Positions 17,773 through 26,005 of a DNA stretch of 64,000 nucleotides are shown in pieces. The notes under the pieces are model-generated. The model saw only the letters and a program-made list of their open reading frames with translations. It did not search any database and was not told the DNA's origin. Each line of letters begins with the position of its first letter. Within the stretch, counting starts at the first letter, position 1. Source of the DNA: Paenibacillus sp. FJAT-29882. Lineage in GTDB: Bacteria > Bacillota > Bacilli > Bacillales > DSM-1321. Both the position numbers and the translations under genes were made by a program. The stretch lies in assembly GCF_001510645.1 (NCBI RefSeq), contig NZ_LMVB01000003.1, forward strand, positions 432,935 to 496,934, written 5' to 3'.

Positions 17773-19227
17773 ATGACAAACCAGAAAAACCTTACAACTA
17801 GCTGGGGAGCTCCAGTTGGAGATAACCAGAACTCGGCTACTGCTGGTCAGCGGGGTCCAGTATTAATTCAAGATGTACATTTACTTGAGAAACTTGCTCA
17901 TTTTAACCGTGAGCGTGTACCTGAACGTGTAGTTCACGCAAAAGGCGGCGGCGCGCATGGTACATTCACAGTAACAAATGACCTTTCTAAATACACAAAA
18001 GCAAAACTATTTAACGGCGTTGGGAAAGAAACTGACATGTTTATCCGTTTCTCATCAGTAGCAGGTGAGCTTGGTTCTGCTGATACAGCACGTGATCCAC
18101 GCGGATTCTCTGTTAAATTTTATACAGAAGAAGGAAACTATGACATCGTTGGGAACAATACGCCTGTATTTTTTATCCGCGATGCCATTAAATTCCCTGA
18201 CTTCATTCATACACAAAAAAGAGATCCAAGAACACATTTAAAAAACCCTACAGCTGTTTGGGATTTCTGGTCTTATTCACCAGAATCTCTTCACCAAGTA
18301 ACCACTTTGATGTCTGATCGTGGGATTCCAGCAACTTGGAGACATATGCATGGATACGGAAGCCATACCTTCAAATGGGTAAATGATGAAGGACAAGCTG
18401 TTTGGGTGAAATATCACTTTAGAACAGAACAAGGTGTCAAAAACCTTGATGTCGATCTTGCTGCAAAAATTGCTGGTGAAAACCCAGACTATTATACAGA
18501 AGATCTTTTCAATGCAATTGAAAAAGGCGATTTCCCTGCATGGAGACTATATGTGCAAATCATGCCTTTAGAAGACGCGGATACATACCGCTTCGACCCA
18601 TTTGATATAACGAAAGTATGGTCACAAAAAGATTACCCACTAATCGAACTTGGCCGTATGGAATTGAATCGTAATCCTGAGAACTATTTCGCTGAAGTAG
18701 AGCAAGCTACATTCTCTCCGGGAACATTTGTACCAGGTGTTGAAGCTTCTCCAGACAAAATGTTACAAGGACGTATATTCTCTTATGGTGATGCACATCG
18801 TTACCGCGTTGGTGCAAATCATAACCAACTTCCAATTAACCGTCCAAAAGTAGAAGTGAGTAATCATCAACGTGATGGTTTCATGGCTGCAGACGGAAAC
18901 GGTGGACGTTCTGTCTACTACGAGCCGAACAGCTTTGGTGGACCAAATGAAGTACCAGAGGCAAAATTAACTCCATTTGAAGTATCAGGACAAGCGGCAC
19001 AAGTAGCTTATAACAGTGATGATCATTATACGCAAGCTGGTGACCTATACCGTTTACTTAGCCAAGAAGAACGCACACGTCTAGTTGCTAACATCGTTGG
19101 AGCAATGGAACCAGTGGAATTAGAAGAAATTAAATTGCGTCAAATCGGCCATTTCTACAAAGCTGATCCAGAATACGGTACTCGTATTGCTGAAGGTCTT
19201 GGCTTAGCTGTGCCACAAGAAGTGTAA
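17773..19227 (+). CDS. katA: Vegetative heme catalase
   Basis: A 484-residue small-subunit monofunctional catalase. The distal histidine is in [12 protein letters not shown], the distal asparagine in [14 protein letters not shown], and the proximal heme tyrosine in the signature [12 protein letters not shown]. It splits hydrogen peroxide to water and oxygen in the cytosol. Length and sequence match B. subtilis KatA. The ribosome site GAGGTGAT is optimal, and PerR-type boxes at 17687 and 17718 point to peroxide induction. Monocistronic. Confidence 0.95.
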   Translation: MTNQKNLTTSWGAPVGDNQNSATAGQRGPVLIQDVHLLEKLAHFNRERVPERVVHAKGGGAHGTFTVTNDLSKYTKAKLFNGVGKETDMFIRFSSVAGELGSADTARDPRGFSVKFYTEEGNYDIVGNNTPVFFIRDAIKFPDFIHTQKRDPRTHLKNPTAVWDFWSYSPESLHQVTTLMSDRGIPATWRHMHGYGSHTFKWVNDEGQAVWVKYHFRTEQGVKNLDVDLAAKIAGENPDYYTEDLFNAIEKGDFPAWRLYVQIMPLEDADTYRFDPFDITKVWSQKDYPLIELGRMELNRNPENYFAEVEQATFSPGTFVPGVEASPDKMLQGRIFSYGDAHRYRVGANHNQLPINRPKVEVSNHQRDGFMAADGNGGRSVYYEPNSFGGPNEVPEAKLTPFEVSGQAAQVAYNSDDHYTQAGDLYRLLSQEERTRLVANIVGAMEPVELEEIKLRQIGHFYKADPEYGTRIAEGLGLAVPQEV

Positions 19228-19272
19228 GAATCACTCGCTTTATTCTCTTATATGGACGAGGGTATCCCAAAA

Positions 19273-19366
19273 AAGGGTCTTGACCTCATGCTCTATACAC
19301 CGTTTATTGTGTCATGTACACATCATACAAACGATATATAGTAGACGTGGGGCCTGATCTTTTCGT
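19273..19366 (+). repeat. GGGTCTGACC repeat R2 (empty target site)
   Basis: AAAGGGTCTTGACCTCATG, CTCTATACACCG, TTTAT (19303-19307), TGTGTCATGTACAC and GGGGCCTGATC. It is the uninterrupted counterpart of R1 at 4111-4524: R1 carries element B exactly at this TTTAT. Confidence 0.75.
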
Positions 19367-19395
19367 TATGGGGATAGCCTCGTTTTTTTCTTTTT

Positions 19396-19540
19396 AGAGG
19401 TTGTTCAAAAGTCCTATTCAGATGCTTCTCGAATTACACCCAAGCGCTGTCTTTGGACTTCGCATAATCATTTATAGCAGGCGTAGAGACTATTGCTCCT
19501 CAAACTTCTTGGCTCATTTGTGGAAAAGGAGAGGGGCTTC
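19396..19540 (+). repeat. GTTCAAAAAG-ended repeat, copy 4 (degenerate)
   Basis: AGAGGTTGTTCAAAAGTCC, CTCGAATTACACCC, CGCTGTCTTTGGAC and AACTTCTTGGCTC follow copies 1 and 3 in order, but the right inverted end is lost. Confidence 0.55.
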
Positions 19541-19546
19541 GCAAAA

Positions 19547-19786
19547 TCAGCTACGCACTGCGACCTTCATAAGGTGATACAATTTGAGAACCCGAACCTT
19601 TTTCATCGCTTTAGTTTTAGAGCAGACACTTAAGGATGTTTTTATCTTCTTTTTTTTACCAGCACGTCTAGCAATATGCCTTCCACTATTTGCTGAATCG
19701 TTTTTTTTGCATCTCTTATAGAAAATTTCGTAAGCTATTGAAAATGGCTTTATATCTTCATCTGTGTGAATGGTTACCTCAACTAA
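19547..19786 (-). pseudogene. Open frame without start codon, probable gene remnant
   Basis: On the minus strand about 79 sense codons run from near 19786 to TGA at 19547, reading VEVTIHTDEDIKPFSIAYEI then a Lys/Arg-rich part. There is no usable start or ribosome site. The upstream end coincides with a decayed bcr1-like cassette, so the 5' part may have been displaced. The product is not recognised; a chance open frame is possible. Confidence 0.3.
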
Positions 19787-19826
19787 ACGCTATTAACATA
19801 CTGGTAAGTTTCACTGATATTTCATG
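19770..19826 (-). repeat. Decayed remnant of the long-form bcr1-like cassette
   Basis: ACCTCAACTAAACGC and GGTAAGTTTCACTG are the reverse complement of the cassette parts GTTTAGTTGAGG and CAGTGAAACTTACC seen in copies B and I. No TTTAT ends remain. Confidence 0.45.
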
Positions 19827-20000
19827 AATTGGGGAATTACTTCAAAAAGAAAGGCGACAAGGTGTAGCTAGATTTCGCTGATACCTTCTAACCAATATTT
19901 TCTAGTTTTTTTCGCGAAAATTTAGGGTAAAGTGTCATACATCCTGTTAAACTGAGATACATATAGATTAAAAGCTTTATTAAAGTGAGGATTTCATTCA

Positions 20001-20333
20001 ATGATAAAAAAGATAGTGCTTCTAAGTAGTTTACTTATTATATTGGCTATATTAGTATACGTTTCATTTGGTGACAAAATAAATCGGGTAGAGCATGTAA
20101 CAATTGTGGACAAGTATTATCCAGAATCATCTGATGGGAAAGCTGTTGGTTATAAAACGGATAAAGTAATCGAAGTATCCAAAAACGGAAAAGGCTATAA
20201 TTGCGCGATGGAATTCGATAACGGAAAAATATTGGAGTTAGACTGCAGTGTAAACGTAGATTATAAAATTGACGAAAAAGTGTTTGTTACAAGTGATGGG
20301 AATCAGATTACAGAAATTCGTAGAAAGAAATAA
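20001..20333 (+). CDS. Small membrane-anchored protein of unknown function
   Basis: A 110-residue protein with one N-terminal hydrophobic segment (about 4-23) and no lipobox Cys in the usual place, so probably a membrane anchor. The outer part (about 30-110) is a compact beta-rich domain with Cys in KGYNCAMEF and LELDCSVNV that could form a disulfide. The ribosome site GTGAGG lies at 19985-19990, 10 bases before the ATG. No family was recognised. It stands alone upstream of a chemoreceptor gene. Confidence 0.6.
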   Translation: MIKKIVLLSSLLIILAILVYVSFGDKINRVEHVTIVDKYYPESSDGKAVGYKTDKVIEVSKNGKGYNCAMEFDNGKILELDCSVNVDYKIDEKVFVTSDGNQITEIRRKK

Positions 20334-20505
20334 AAGGGGAGATTATTGGAATGAAATCGTATTATTCAAAATACTAAATAGTACGATAGATTTTTCTGAA
20401 AAACAAATTTATTAGGAGTTTAGTAGCTTATTTCTAGTAAGTTTTTCATAATAATAGTATGATTCCCTTATGTAAGTTCATTATCTTATGTAAGGGGAGT
20501 TGTTA

Positions 20506-21759
20506 GTGAGTCGTTTGAATTACGTATTTCGAACTAGCCTTTTAGTTATCCCGGCCTCATTTTTGATAGGATTAGTAGTAACTCAATTGAATAGTTTAAC
20601 TGGAGTTAACTTTTGGATGACTCTTATCGGTCTGACGATCGTTGGCGGAGTATTAGCAGTTGTGTCTTCCATAATCAATTATCAACGGTTTGTTGTACCG
20701 ATTGGCTCAATTAATCAATTTTTAGAGCAATTGGCCGATGGAGATGTGCAAAATCGGCTTAATCCGAAAGAAGTCGGTCTTTTTCATTCGGTGGCAGATA
20801 GCATCAACAAAGCTACGGATTCTTGGGGGAATGTGCTTGCTAAACTCCAAGAGGCATCAAAAAATATGGCTGCTTATACAGAGGATTTGGCTCAAGGAGC
20901 AGAGCAAACGAATCAAGCAACTGAACAAATTACAGATATAATTGAAAATATTGCCAAAGGGGCAGGAAGTCAAGTAGAAGGAATGCATCAAGCTTCTGCA
21001 ACGATTTATCAAATGTCTGCTAGTTTATCTCAAGTGTCTACCAATGCCGTCACAGTGACAGAAAGCATGGATGAGACTTTGAAAAAAGCAGATACTGGTT
21101 CCGTAACGATTGAAGTAGCCAGCAAACAAATGGAGTCCATTCATTCAAATGTAACTGAATTAGCTCGAGTGGTACAAGGATTAGGCGAGCGTTCGAATGA
21201 AATTGGCAAGATTTCAGAAGTCATTACAGGAATTGCTGCACAGACGAATTTACTTGCTTTGAATGCGGCTATTGAAGCAGCTAGAGCAGGGGAACATGGA
21301 AAAGGCTTTGCGGTTGTTGCGGATGAAGTGAGAAACCTAGCTGAACAATCTGGACAGGCGACAAAACAAATTAGTGAAATCATTTCTCATATTCAAAAAG
21401 AAACGAATGAAGTCGTTGGAACGATGAAAGCTGTGAACCATGAAGTTGGCGAAGGAATTGAAGCGATGAGTGGTGCTGGGGATTCGTTCTTGCAGATTCA
21501 AGAATCCGTTAATTTTGTCTCAGAACAAGTGGAGCAGGTTTCAGCTGCCATCCAGCAAATGACTGCAGGAACGGGGATGGCTGTATCATCAATGGACACG
21601 ATCTCGAATGTTGCAGCGGAATCCGCAAAATCAACTCAAAGTGTGTTAGCGGCGACGGCAGAACAAGCAGAATCAATCAAGGAAATTAGCTCCTTTGCTG
21701 GTTACCTAAAGAAACAAGCAGGAGAATTACAGGAAATGATCTATACATTTAAGCTATGA
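20506..21759 (+). CDS. Methyl-accepting chemotaxis protein lacking an ectodomain
   Basis: A 417-residue receptor. Two transmembrane helices (about 8-26 and 36-57) are separated by only about ten residues, so there is no external sensor domain. A HAMP-like linker follows (about 58-110), then a long coiled-coil signalling domain whose tip is [22 protein letters not shown] and [11 protein letters not shown]. It should signal to CheA/CheW from a cytoplasmic or membrane cue. GTG 20506 is six bases after GGGGAG; TTG 20500 would touch it. Single gene with its own terminator. Confidence 0.85.
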   Translation: MSRLNYVFRTSLLVIPASFLIGLVVTQLNSLTGVNFWMTLIGLTIVGGVLAVVSSIINYQRFVVPIGSINQFLEQLADGDVQNRLNPKEVGLFHSVADSINKATDSWGNVLAKLQEASKNMAAYTEDLAQGAEQTNQATEQITDIIENIAKGAGSQVEGMHQASATIYQMSASLSQVSTNAVTVTESMDETLKKADTGSVTIEVASKQMESIHSNVTELARVVQGLGERSNEIGKISEVITGIAAQTNLLALNAAIEAARAGEHGKGFAVVADEVRNLAEQSGQATKQISEIISHIQKETNEVVGTMKAVNHEVGEGIEAMSGAGDSFLQIQESVNFVSEQVEQVSAAIQQMTAGTGMAVSSMDTISNVAAESAKSTQSVLAATAEQAESIKEISSFAGYLKKQAGELQEMIYTFKL

Positions 21760-21800
21760 GAAAGAGTGCCTATGTAAAATAGGTGCTCTTTTTCATAGCT
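21752..21800 (+). terminator. Terminator overlapping the MCP stop
   Basis: AGCTATGAGAAAGAGTGCCT and AGGTGCTCTTTTTCATAGCT form a long stem that includes the last codons. Confidence 0.75.
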
Positions 21801-21941
21801 TGGGAAACTACATGAAATGATTTTTCTTTTATCAATCACAAACAAACGCTTGTTTCGTTTTTCTATGATTTTATAGCGCTATATTTACTTTTTCACATTC
21901 CTTTCACTTTAAGGTCTAGGCTTACTAATGAAGGAATAAAG

Positions 21942-22049
21942 ATGAATATTGAAGTAGTTTCCGTGTGGTTGACTTTATTAAGTAATTACGGATTTCTCTA
22001 TGTGCTTGTGAAGTTTGAAAGGAAAATGGATAGCTTAAAAAAGAGATAG
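21942..22049 (+). CDS. Very small YvrJ-like membrane protein
   Basis: 35 codons: MNIEVVSVWLTLLSNYGFLY, then VLVKFERKMDSLKKR. ATG follows AAGGA by six bases. One hydrophobic segment followed by a basic tail with the LVKFERKMDSL end resembles the Bacillus YvrJ family of tiny membrane proteins, whose role is unknown. It lies in the 380-base gap before the GNAT gene. Confidence 0.5.
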   Translation: MNIEVVSVWLTLLSNYGFLYVLVKFERKMDSLKKR

Positions 22050-22142
22050 AGTGCTTGATTGAACATTTAGAAAGAAATAAAAGGGAATAGTGAAAATATG
22101 GTATTATGCTAGTGGGATATTTAACTAAGGGGGATTATTCAT

Positions 22143-22988
22143 TTGAAAGAAAAGCAATTAGTAGAGATAGAGGAATTACAAAAGGTGTGTGAGCAAGGAA
22201 CATTTTCTTTAAAACTAAACTGGGATACATTGCGAAGCCGGGTGGGAAAAGTGGGTGAAGATTTCTTCCATTATGAAGGTGACAGGTTGATCGGGTATCT
22301 TGGGATCTATGATTTTGGAGGAAAAATTGAATTATGCGGGATGGTTCATCCAGACTACCGAAGACAAGGGATTTTTACAAAACTAGTAGAGAAGGCACTT
22401 GTGACAGCGAAGAAACGGGATCCAAGGGCAATCTTGTTAAATGCTCCAGCCGATTCCCAATCAGCAAAGGGTTTCTTAGCTGCTCTGTCATGCCGATTTG
22501 ACGTAGCTGAATATCAAATGAAATGGCAGGAAACAGAGCTTACAGATTATGAAGGCGTTACACTCCGTCTATCTACAGAAGCAGATAAAGCTATGGAAAT
22601 TCAATTAGACGTCGATTGCTTTGGGTTTTTACAGCATGAAGCAGCTTCCTATTACGAGCGGATAAAGAAAGAACGCTTGAACACGTTTGTGATTGTGTAT
22701 GAAGATCAAGTTGTTGGGAAAATTCGCGTTGAGGAAAGTGATGGGGAAGCTTGGATTTATGGGTTTGCCATTGCTCCTGCCTTTCAAGGAAAAGGTATTG
22801 GCAGAAAGGTACTTAAGCAAGTGATTCTAAAACAGCAGAAGAAGGGAAATCCTATCTATCTTGAAGTAGAGGCAACGAATCCAGCAGCGTTAAAACTTTA
22901 TGAATCTTGTGGTTTCAGAAGCTATCACCAGCAGGATTATTATGTGTATGTACAGGGGTCAGACCCCATTTCCCGGCCTTTATTGTGA
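22143..22988 (+). CDS. GNAT-family N-acetyltransferase, tandem domains
   Basis: A 281-residue protein with two GNAT domains: a first (about 1-130) with MVHPDYRRQGIFTKLV, and a second (about 140-275) with the acetyl-CoA loop FAIAPAFQGKGIGRKVLK and LEVEATNPAALKLYESCGF. It should transfer an acetyl group to an unknown amine. TTG start at 22143 after AAGGGGG. The last ten residues (GSDPISRPLL) and the stop codon are encoded by the GGGGTCAGACCCC repeat, so the natural C-terminus has been replaced. Confidence 0.8.
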   Translation: MKEKQLVEIEELQKVCEQGTFSLKLNWDTLRSRVGKVGEDFFHYEGDRLIGYLGIYDFGGKIELCGMVHPDYRRQGIFTKLVEKALVTAKKRDPRAILLNAPADSQSAKGFLAALSCRFDVAEYQMKWQETELTDYEGVTLRLSTEADKAMEIQLDVDCFGFLQHEAASYYERIKKERLNTFVIVYEDQVVGKIRVEESDGEAWIYGFAIAPAFQGKGIGRKVLKQVILKQQKKGNPIYLEVEATNPAALKLYESCGFRSYHQQDYYVYVQGSDPISRPLL

Positions 22989-23050
22989 CTCTGGAAACTA
23001 GTGGTATCAAGGTTTCCGGGATGGGGGGAAGGGGTCAGATCCTATTTCCC
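22954..23050 (+). repeat. GGGGTCAGACCCC repeat fused to the GNAT 3' end
   Basis: AGGGGTCAGACCCCATTTCCC at 22954 and AAGGGGTCAGATCCTATTTCCC at about 23031 are two direct copies of one end about 77 bp apart. Between them lie GGAAACTAGTGG and GGTTTCCGGGATGGGGGG. Confidence 0.6.
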
Positions 23051-23054
23051 AAGA

Positions 23055-23102
23055 TGAAAAAAGAGTAAACCTTTCATAATCGCAGGTTTACTCTTTTTTT
23101 TC
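23055..23102. terminator. Bidirectional terminator
   Basis: AAAAAAGAGTAAACCT and AGGTTTACTCTTTTTTT around an 11-base loop, shared by the GNAT gene and the convergent YvlD-like gene, whose last codons lie inside it. Confidence 0.8.
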
Positions 23103-23420
23103 TAACAAACTTTGTGCAAATCCTAACAACACCGAACCGACAAGCGCTCCCCAAAAGGATGTTACCTCAAATCCGCTTACAAGCAGGGAGGCGAGGGTAA
23201 ACGTTACCGCATTAATCACAAAAGAAAACAGCCCAAATGTCAAAATGGTAATGGGGAATGTTAGGAGGTGCAAAATAGGTTTGACAAGAAAATTAACAAT
23301 CCAGAGCATAAAGACCGCTAATAAAGCACTGCCGTAGGAGTCAATGGATATGGAGTCAAATAGCCAGTCAATTACGAGTAAAACTAGGCCACTTATTAAA
23401 AAGCGTATAAAGAAAGTCAT
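23088..23420 (-). CDS. YvlD-like four-helix membrane protein (phage-holin-like superfamily)
   Basis: A 110-residue protein with four transmembrane helices, WIVNFLVKPILHLLTFPITI in the middle and a charged end LLEKKE. It belongs to the YvlD/PF04020 family, annotated as 'phage holin family' although chromosomal and not prophage-linked. In B. subtilis YvlD lies in an envelope-stress operon. Ribosome site AAGGAG. Single gene; function unproven. Confidence 0.75.
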   Translation of the reverse strand: MTFFIRFLISGLVLLVIDWLFDSISIDSYGSALLAVFMLWIVNFLVKPILHLLTFPITILTFGLFSFVINAVTFTLASLLVSGFEVTSFWGALVGSVLLGFAQSLLEKKE

Positions 23421-23681
23421 GTGATAAGCTCCTTAACGTTGGAATTCTTTCTTTCGATCATTATTACTATTCTATTAGCAAAATCCCTTTTTAGAAGAAT
23501 ACACGTCATTATTCTAATTGTCTAACTCTGCGCATTATTCCTTATAGACTTCTCCGTGAAGAAAATGTCAAAGGGTGAGTTCGACGCCATTACTCACCTC
23601 TTCCTGCGTTGAAACTAAATAGAGGGCAAGACGAATGTCCACTCGCAAACATCATGATCCCCCTTGTCGTTAACATGGTTT

Positions 23682-24584
23682 TCATTTTCCCAAATGAGTC
23701 TCAATAAGACTGCTTAATTTCTTAATGGAGTGTAAAAGCTTGGGATGAGAGTATGAATGTAAAGTAGTAAGTACGCTTTCAATGATAAATTCACGTGGAG
23801 CCTGTTCCTGCATGAGTTCTTGTTCAAGGAAGCTTAGCAACTCGAAAAGTTTCGAGTTGTCATTTTCAGATTGGATATACTTCTGAGCGGTGCTTTTTAA
23901 GGTATGGATTGTCAAAAGCAGCTCTTCTTGAAGAGACAGCGGCCCCTCTTTATGATCTGGTAGCCATTGCTTTAATAATTCTGGATAGAATATCTGTTCA
24001 CCTTGTGTAGAAACATTTTGGACAATATTAGAAATTCTGTTAAAGCTATAGCGAATCAAATTTGAAACCTGGTACCCATCATGCCCTCGATTAATAACAA
24101 AATTAACATGCATCATATGATGGAGCATCCCTTCAAACAAGATTGCGCAATCTAACAAATAAGGTTTCTTTTCTTCACCAAAAATATCGATGAAGCGATG
24201 ATACAACCAACACATACCTAACAGTTTCATCTGTTGAATGGATTGTCTTAATTCAAGTTCATTTGATACGAGTACTTCTTCAATTAATGTGAATATGTTG
24301 TTTTTTTTGTTGGAAATTAACTGAACTTCAATTTGTTTTATGAAGATATCCGTGTCTTTAGTGCTTTGTCCAATCATTAGCTCATTACGTTCTTTTTCCA
24401 ACTTTTCATGCATGCTATTGAAGATTGCAATCATTAATTCACTTTTAGAGGAAAAATAATTATAAAATGTTCCTTTCGAAATGGCGCTATTTTCAAGGAT
24501 GTCTTGTATAGATGTAGCTTGATACCCTTTTTCGATAAAAAGCCGATGGGCTACATTGATCGTATGCTGTTTCCGACTGTTCAT
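23682..24584 (-). CDS. TetR-family regulator with long C-terminal domain
   Basis: A 300-residue protein. The TetR helix-turn-helix is at about 8-54 (ATSIQDILENSAISKGTFYNYFSSK), followed by a long helical ligand domain. Length and form resemble B. subtilis YerO, which controls the SwrC efflux pump, but no pump gene is adjacent, so the target is unknown. Start ATG 24584 follows GGAGGGG. Two similar dyads upstream (24605 and 24646) suggest autoregulation. The divergent neighbour is a YitT-family gene. Confidence 0.78.
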   Translation of the reverse strand: MNSRKQHTINVAHRLFIEKGYQATSIQDILENSAISKGTFYNYFSSKSELMIAIFNSMHEKLEKERNELMIGQSTKDTDIFIKQIEVQLISNKKNNIFTLIEEVLVSNELELRQSIQQMKLLGMCWLYHRFIDIFGEEKKPYLLDCAILFEGMLHHMMHVNFVINRGHDGYQVSNLIRYSFNRISNIVQNVSTQGEQIFYPELLKQWLPDHKEGPLSLQEELLLTIHTLKSTAQKYIQSENDNSKLFELLSFLEQELMQEQAPREFIIESVLTTLHSYSHPKLLHSIKKLSSLIETHLGK

Positions 24585-24604
24585 ATTGGTCCCCTCCGTC
24601 CCAC

Positions 24605-24619
24605 GTTGGACAATTGGTC
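24605..24619. promoter_or_regulatory. Putative TetR operator 1
   Basis: GTTGGACAATTGGTC contains the imperfect dyad GAC-aattg-GTC, just upstream of the TetR gene. It is related to a second copy 41 bp further on. Confidence 0.45.
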
Positions 24620-24645
24620 TTTTAACGTATATTACCCTAACCTTT

Positions 24646-24660
24646 GTTGGACTAATAGTC
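24646..24660. promoter_or_regulatory. Putative TetR operator 2
   Basis: GTTGGACTAATAGTC with the near-perfect dyad GACTAATAGTC. It keeps the GTTGGAC of operator 1. The 41-bp spacing is about four helical turns, so two dimers would sit on the same face. Confidence 0.45.
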
Positions 24661-24825
24661 TGTACTGTTTATGATAATGGTGTTGGTCGGTAATATGCAA
24701 TAAAATAAACTGTGAATTCTGTGAGGAAAGCTGTTGTTGTCTACCTTATACCATCAGAGTATAATGGGGAAGGCTTGTTATGAACGTGGATTAACAGCGA
24801 TTCTCTAACAGTAGTGAGGTAGGGT

Positions 24826-25665
24826 ATGAAAAAAAGAGTTGTAGACATTTTTATCATTTTATTAGGTGCTTTTCTTTTTGCTTTAGCAGTAAACTTATTC
24901 GTGATTCCGAATGAAATGGGTGAAGGCGGAGTTGTTGGGATTACAATCATTTTATACTATCTTTTTCAATGGTCCCCTGGTCTTGTGAGTCTACTATTTA
25001 ACAGTTGCTTACTGATTGTCGGATATAAGTTCTTAAGTAAAATGACAATTGTCTATACGATTATTGCAGTGATCCTCCATTCGCTTTTCCTCCATTTAAC
25101 GAAGGACTGGAGTATTGATTCGGATGAAATGATGGTAAATGCAATCTTCGGAGGAGTTTTTGCTGGGGTTGGGATTGGTTTGATTATTCGGGTTGGCGGC
25201 ACAACCGCTGGGACTACGATATTGGCAAGAATTACGAACAAATATCTAGGTTGGAGTATCAGTTATGGTCTTTTGTTTTTTGATTTAATTGTTGCATTTT
25301 CTTCCTATTTTATCATTGGAGCAGAGAAATTGATGATGACCATCATCATGTTGTACGTAGGAACCAAAGTGATGGAATTTGTCATAGAAGGGGTCAATCC
25401 AAAGAAGGCCGTTACGATTGTTTCGAGCGCACCAGATGAGATTGCCAAACAAGTTAATGAACGGATGGACAGAGGGGTTACGGTTTATTCTGGACATGGC
25501 TACTATACAAAAACACCCAAGGATATTCTTTATATTGTCATTAGCAAACAAGAAGTCGTTAAGCTTAAGAAGATTGTTAAGTCGACTGATACGAGTGCAT
25601 TTATAGCCATTCACGATGTCCGTGATGTTTTTGGAGAAGGATTTATCGATATTTCAAAAACTTAA
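24826..25665 (+). CDS. YitT-family membrane protein (DUF161/DUF2179)
   Basis: A 279-residue protein with five to six transmembrane helices (about 1-190) and a C-terminal DUF2179 domain (about 215-275, TVYSGHGYYTKTPKDILYIV then FIAIHDVRDVFGEGF). Bacilli carry several such paralogues (YitT, YpjC, YvjA and others) of unknown function. The ribosome site is GAGGTAGGG. It is divergent from the TetR gene and may share its control region (inference). Confidence 0.8.
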   Translation: MKKRVVDIFIILLGAFLFALAVNLFVIPNEMGEGGVVGITIILYYLFQWSPGLVSLLFNSCLLIVGYKFLSKMTIVYTIIAVILHSLFLHLTKDWSIDSDEMMVNAIFGGVFAGVGIGLIIRVGGTTAGTTILARITNKYLGWSISYGLLFFDLIVAFSSYFIIGAEKLMMTIIMLYVGTKVMEFVIEGVNPKKAVTIVSSAPDEIAKQVNERMDRGVTVYSGHGYYTKTPKDILYIVISKQEVVKLKKIVKSTDTSAFIAIHDVRDVFGEGFIDISKT

Positions 25666-25716
25666 TCTGTCAGAGGTGTTACCGAAAGTATATCAACTCC
25701 TCTATTGTTATTGCGC

Positions 25717-25869
25717 ATAAAGTGAAACTTCAATCAGTGGGGGTTCTTCATCCCCACTGATTGTTAGTTGAACCAATCGGGCTTTTACGGGCAGTTTATC
25801 CCCCGCCTACGCTTCTTCGATTCCTCAAGCCTTGAGGTGGGGGGGTACTGCCCGTTAATGCGGGATAAA
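25717..25869 (-). repeat. bcr1-like element, copy G (short form)
   Basis: ATAAA at 25717-25721 and 25865-25869 (TTTAT on the minus strand). The minus strand reads CCCGCATTAACGGGCAGTA, CCCCCACCTCAAGGC, CCCGATTGGTTCAACTAAC, AATCAGTGGGG and GAAGTTTCAC. At 153 bp it is a clean example of the basic unit, close to the size remembered for B. cereus bcr1. Confidence 0.85.
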
Positions 25870-26005
25870 AAATGAGCTAACATTTTCGTATCTTGCGCGT
25901 CTTAAAGAAAAACAATTCAGTAAATAAAGCTGGCTTGTTTTTTCTTTTTATATAAGTGTAGTAAGATAGATAAGTAAATGACTTCTAGAGGTTTGGGGTG
26001 GGAAA

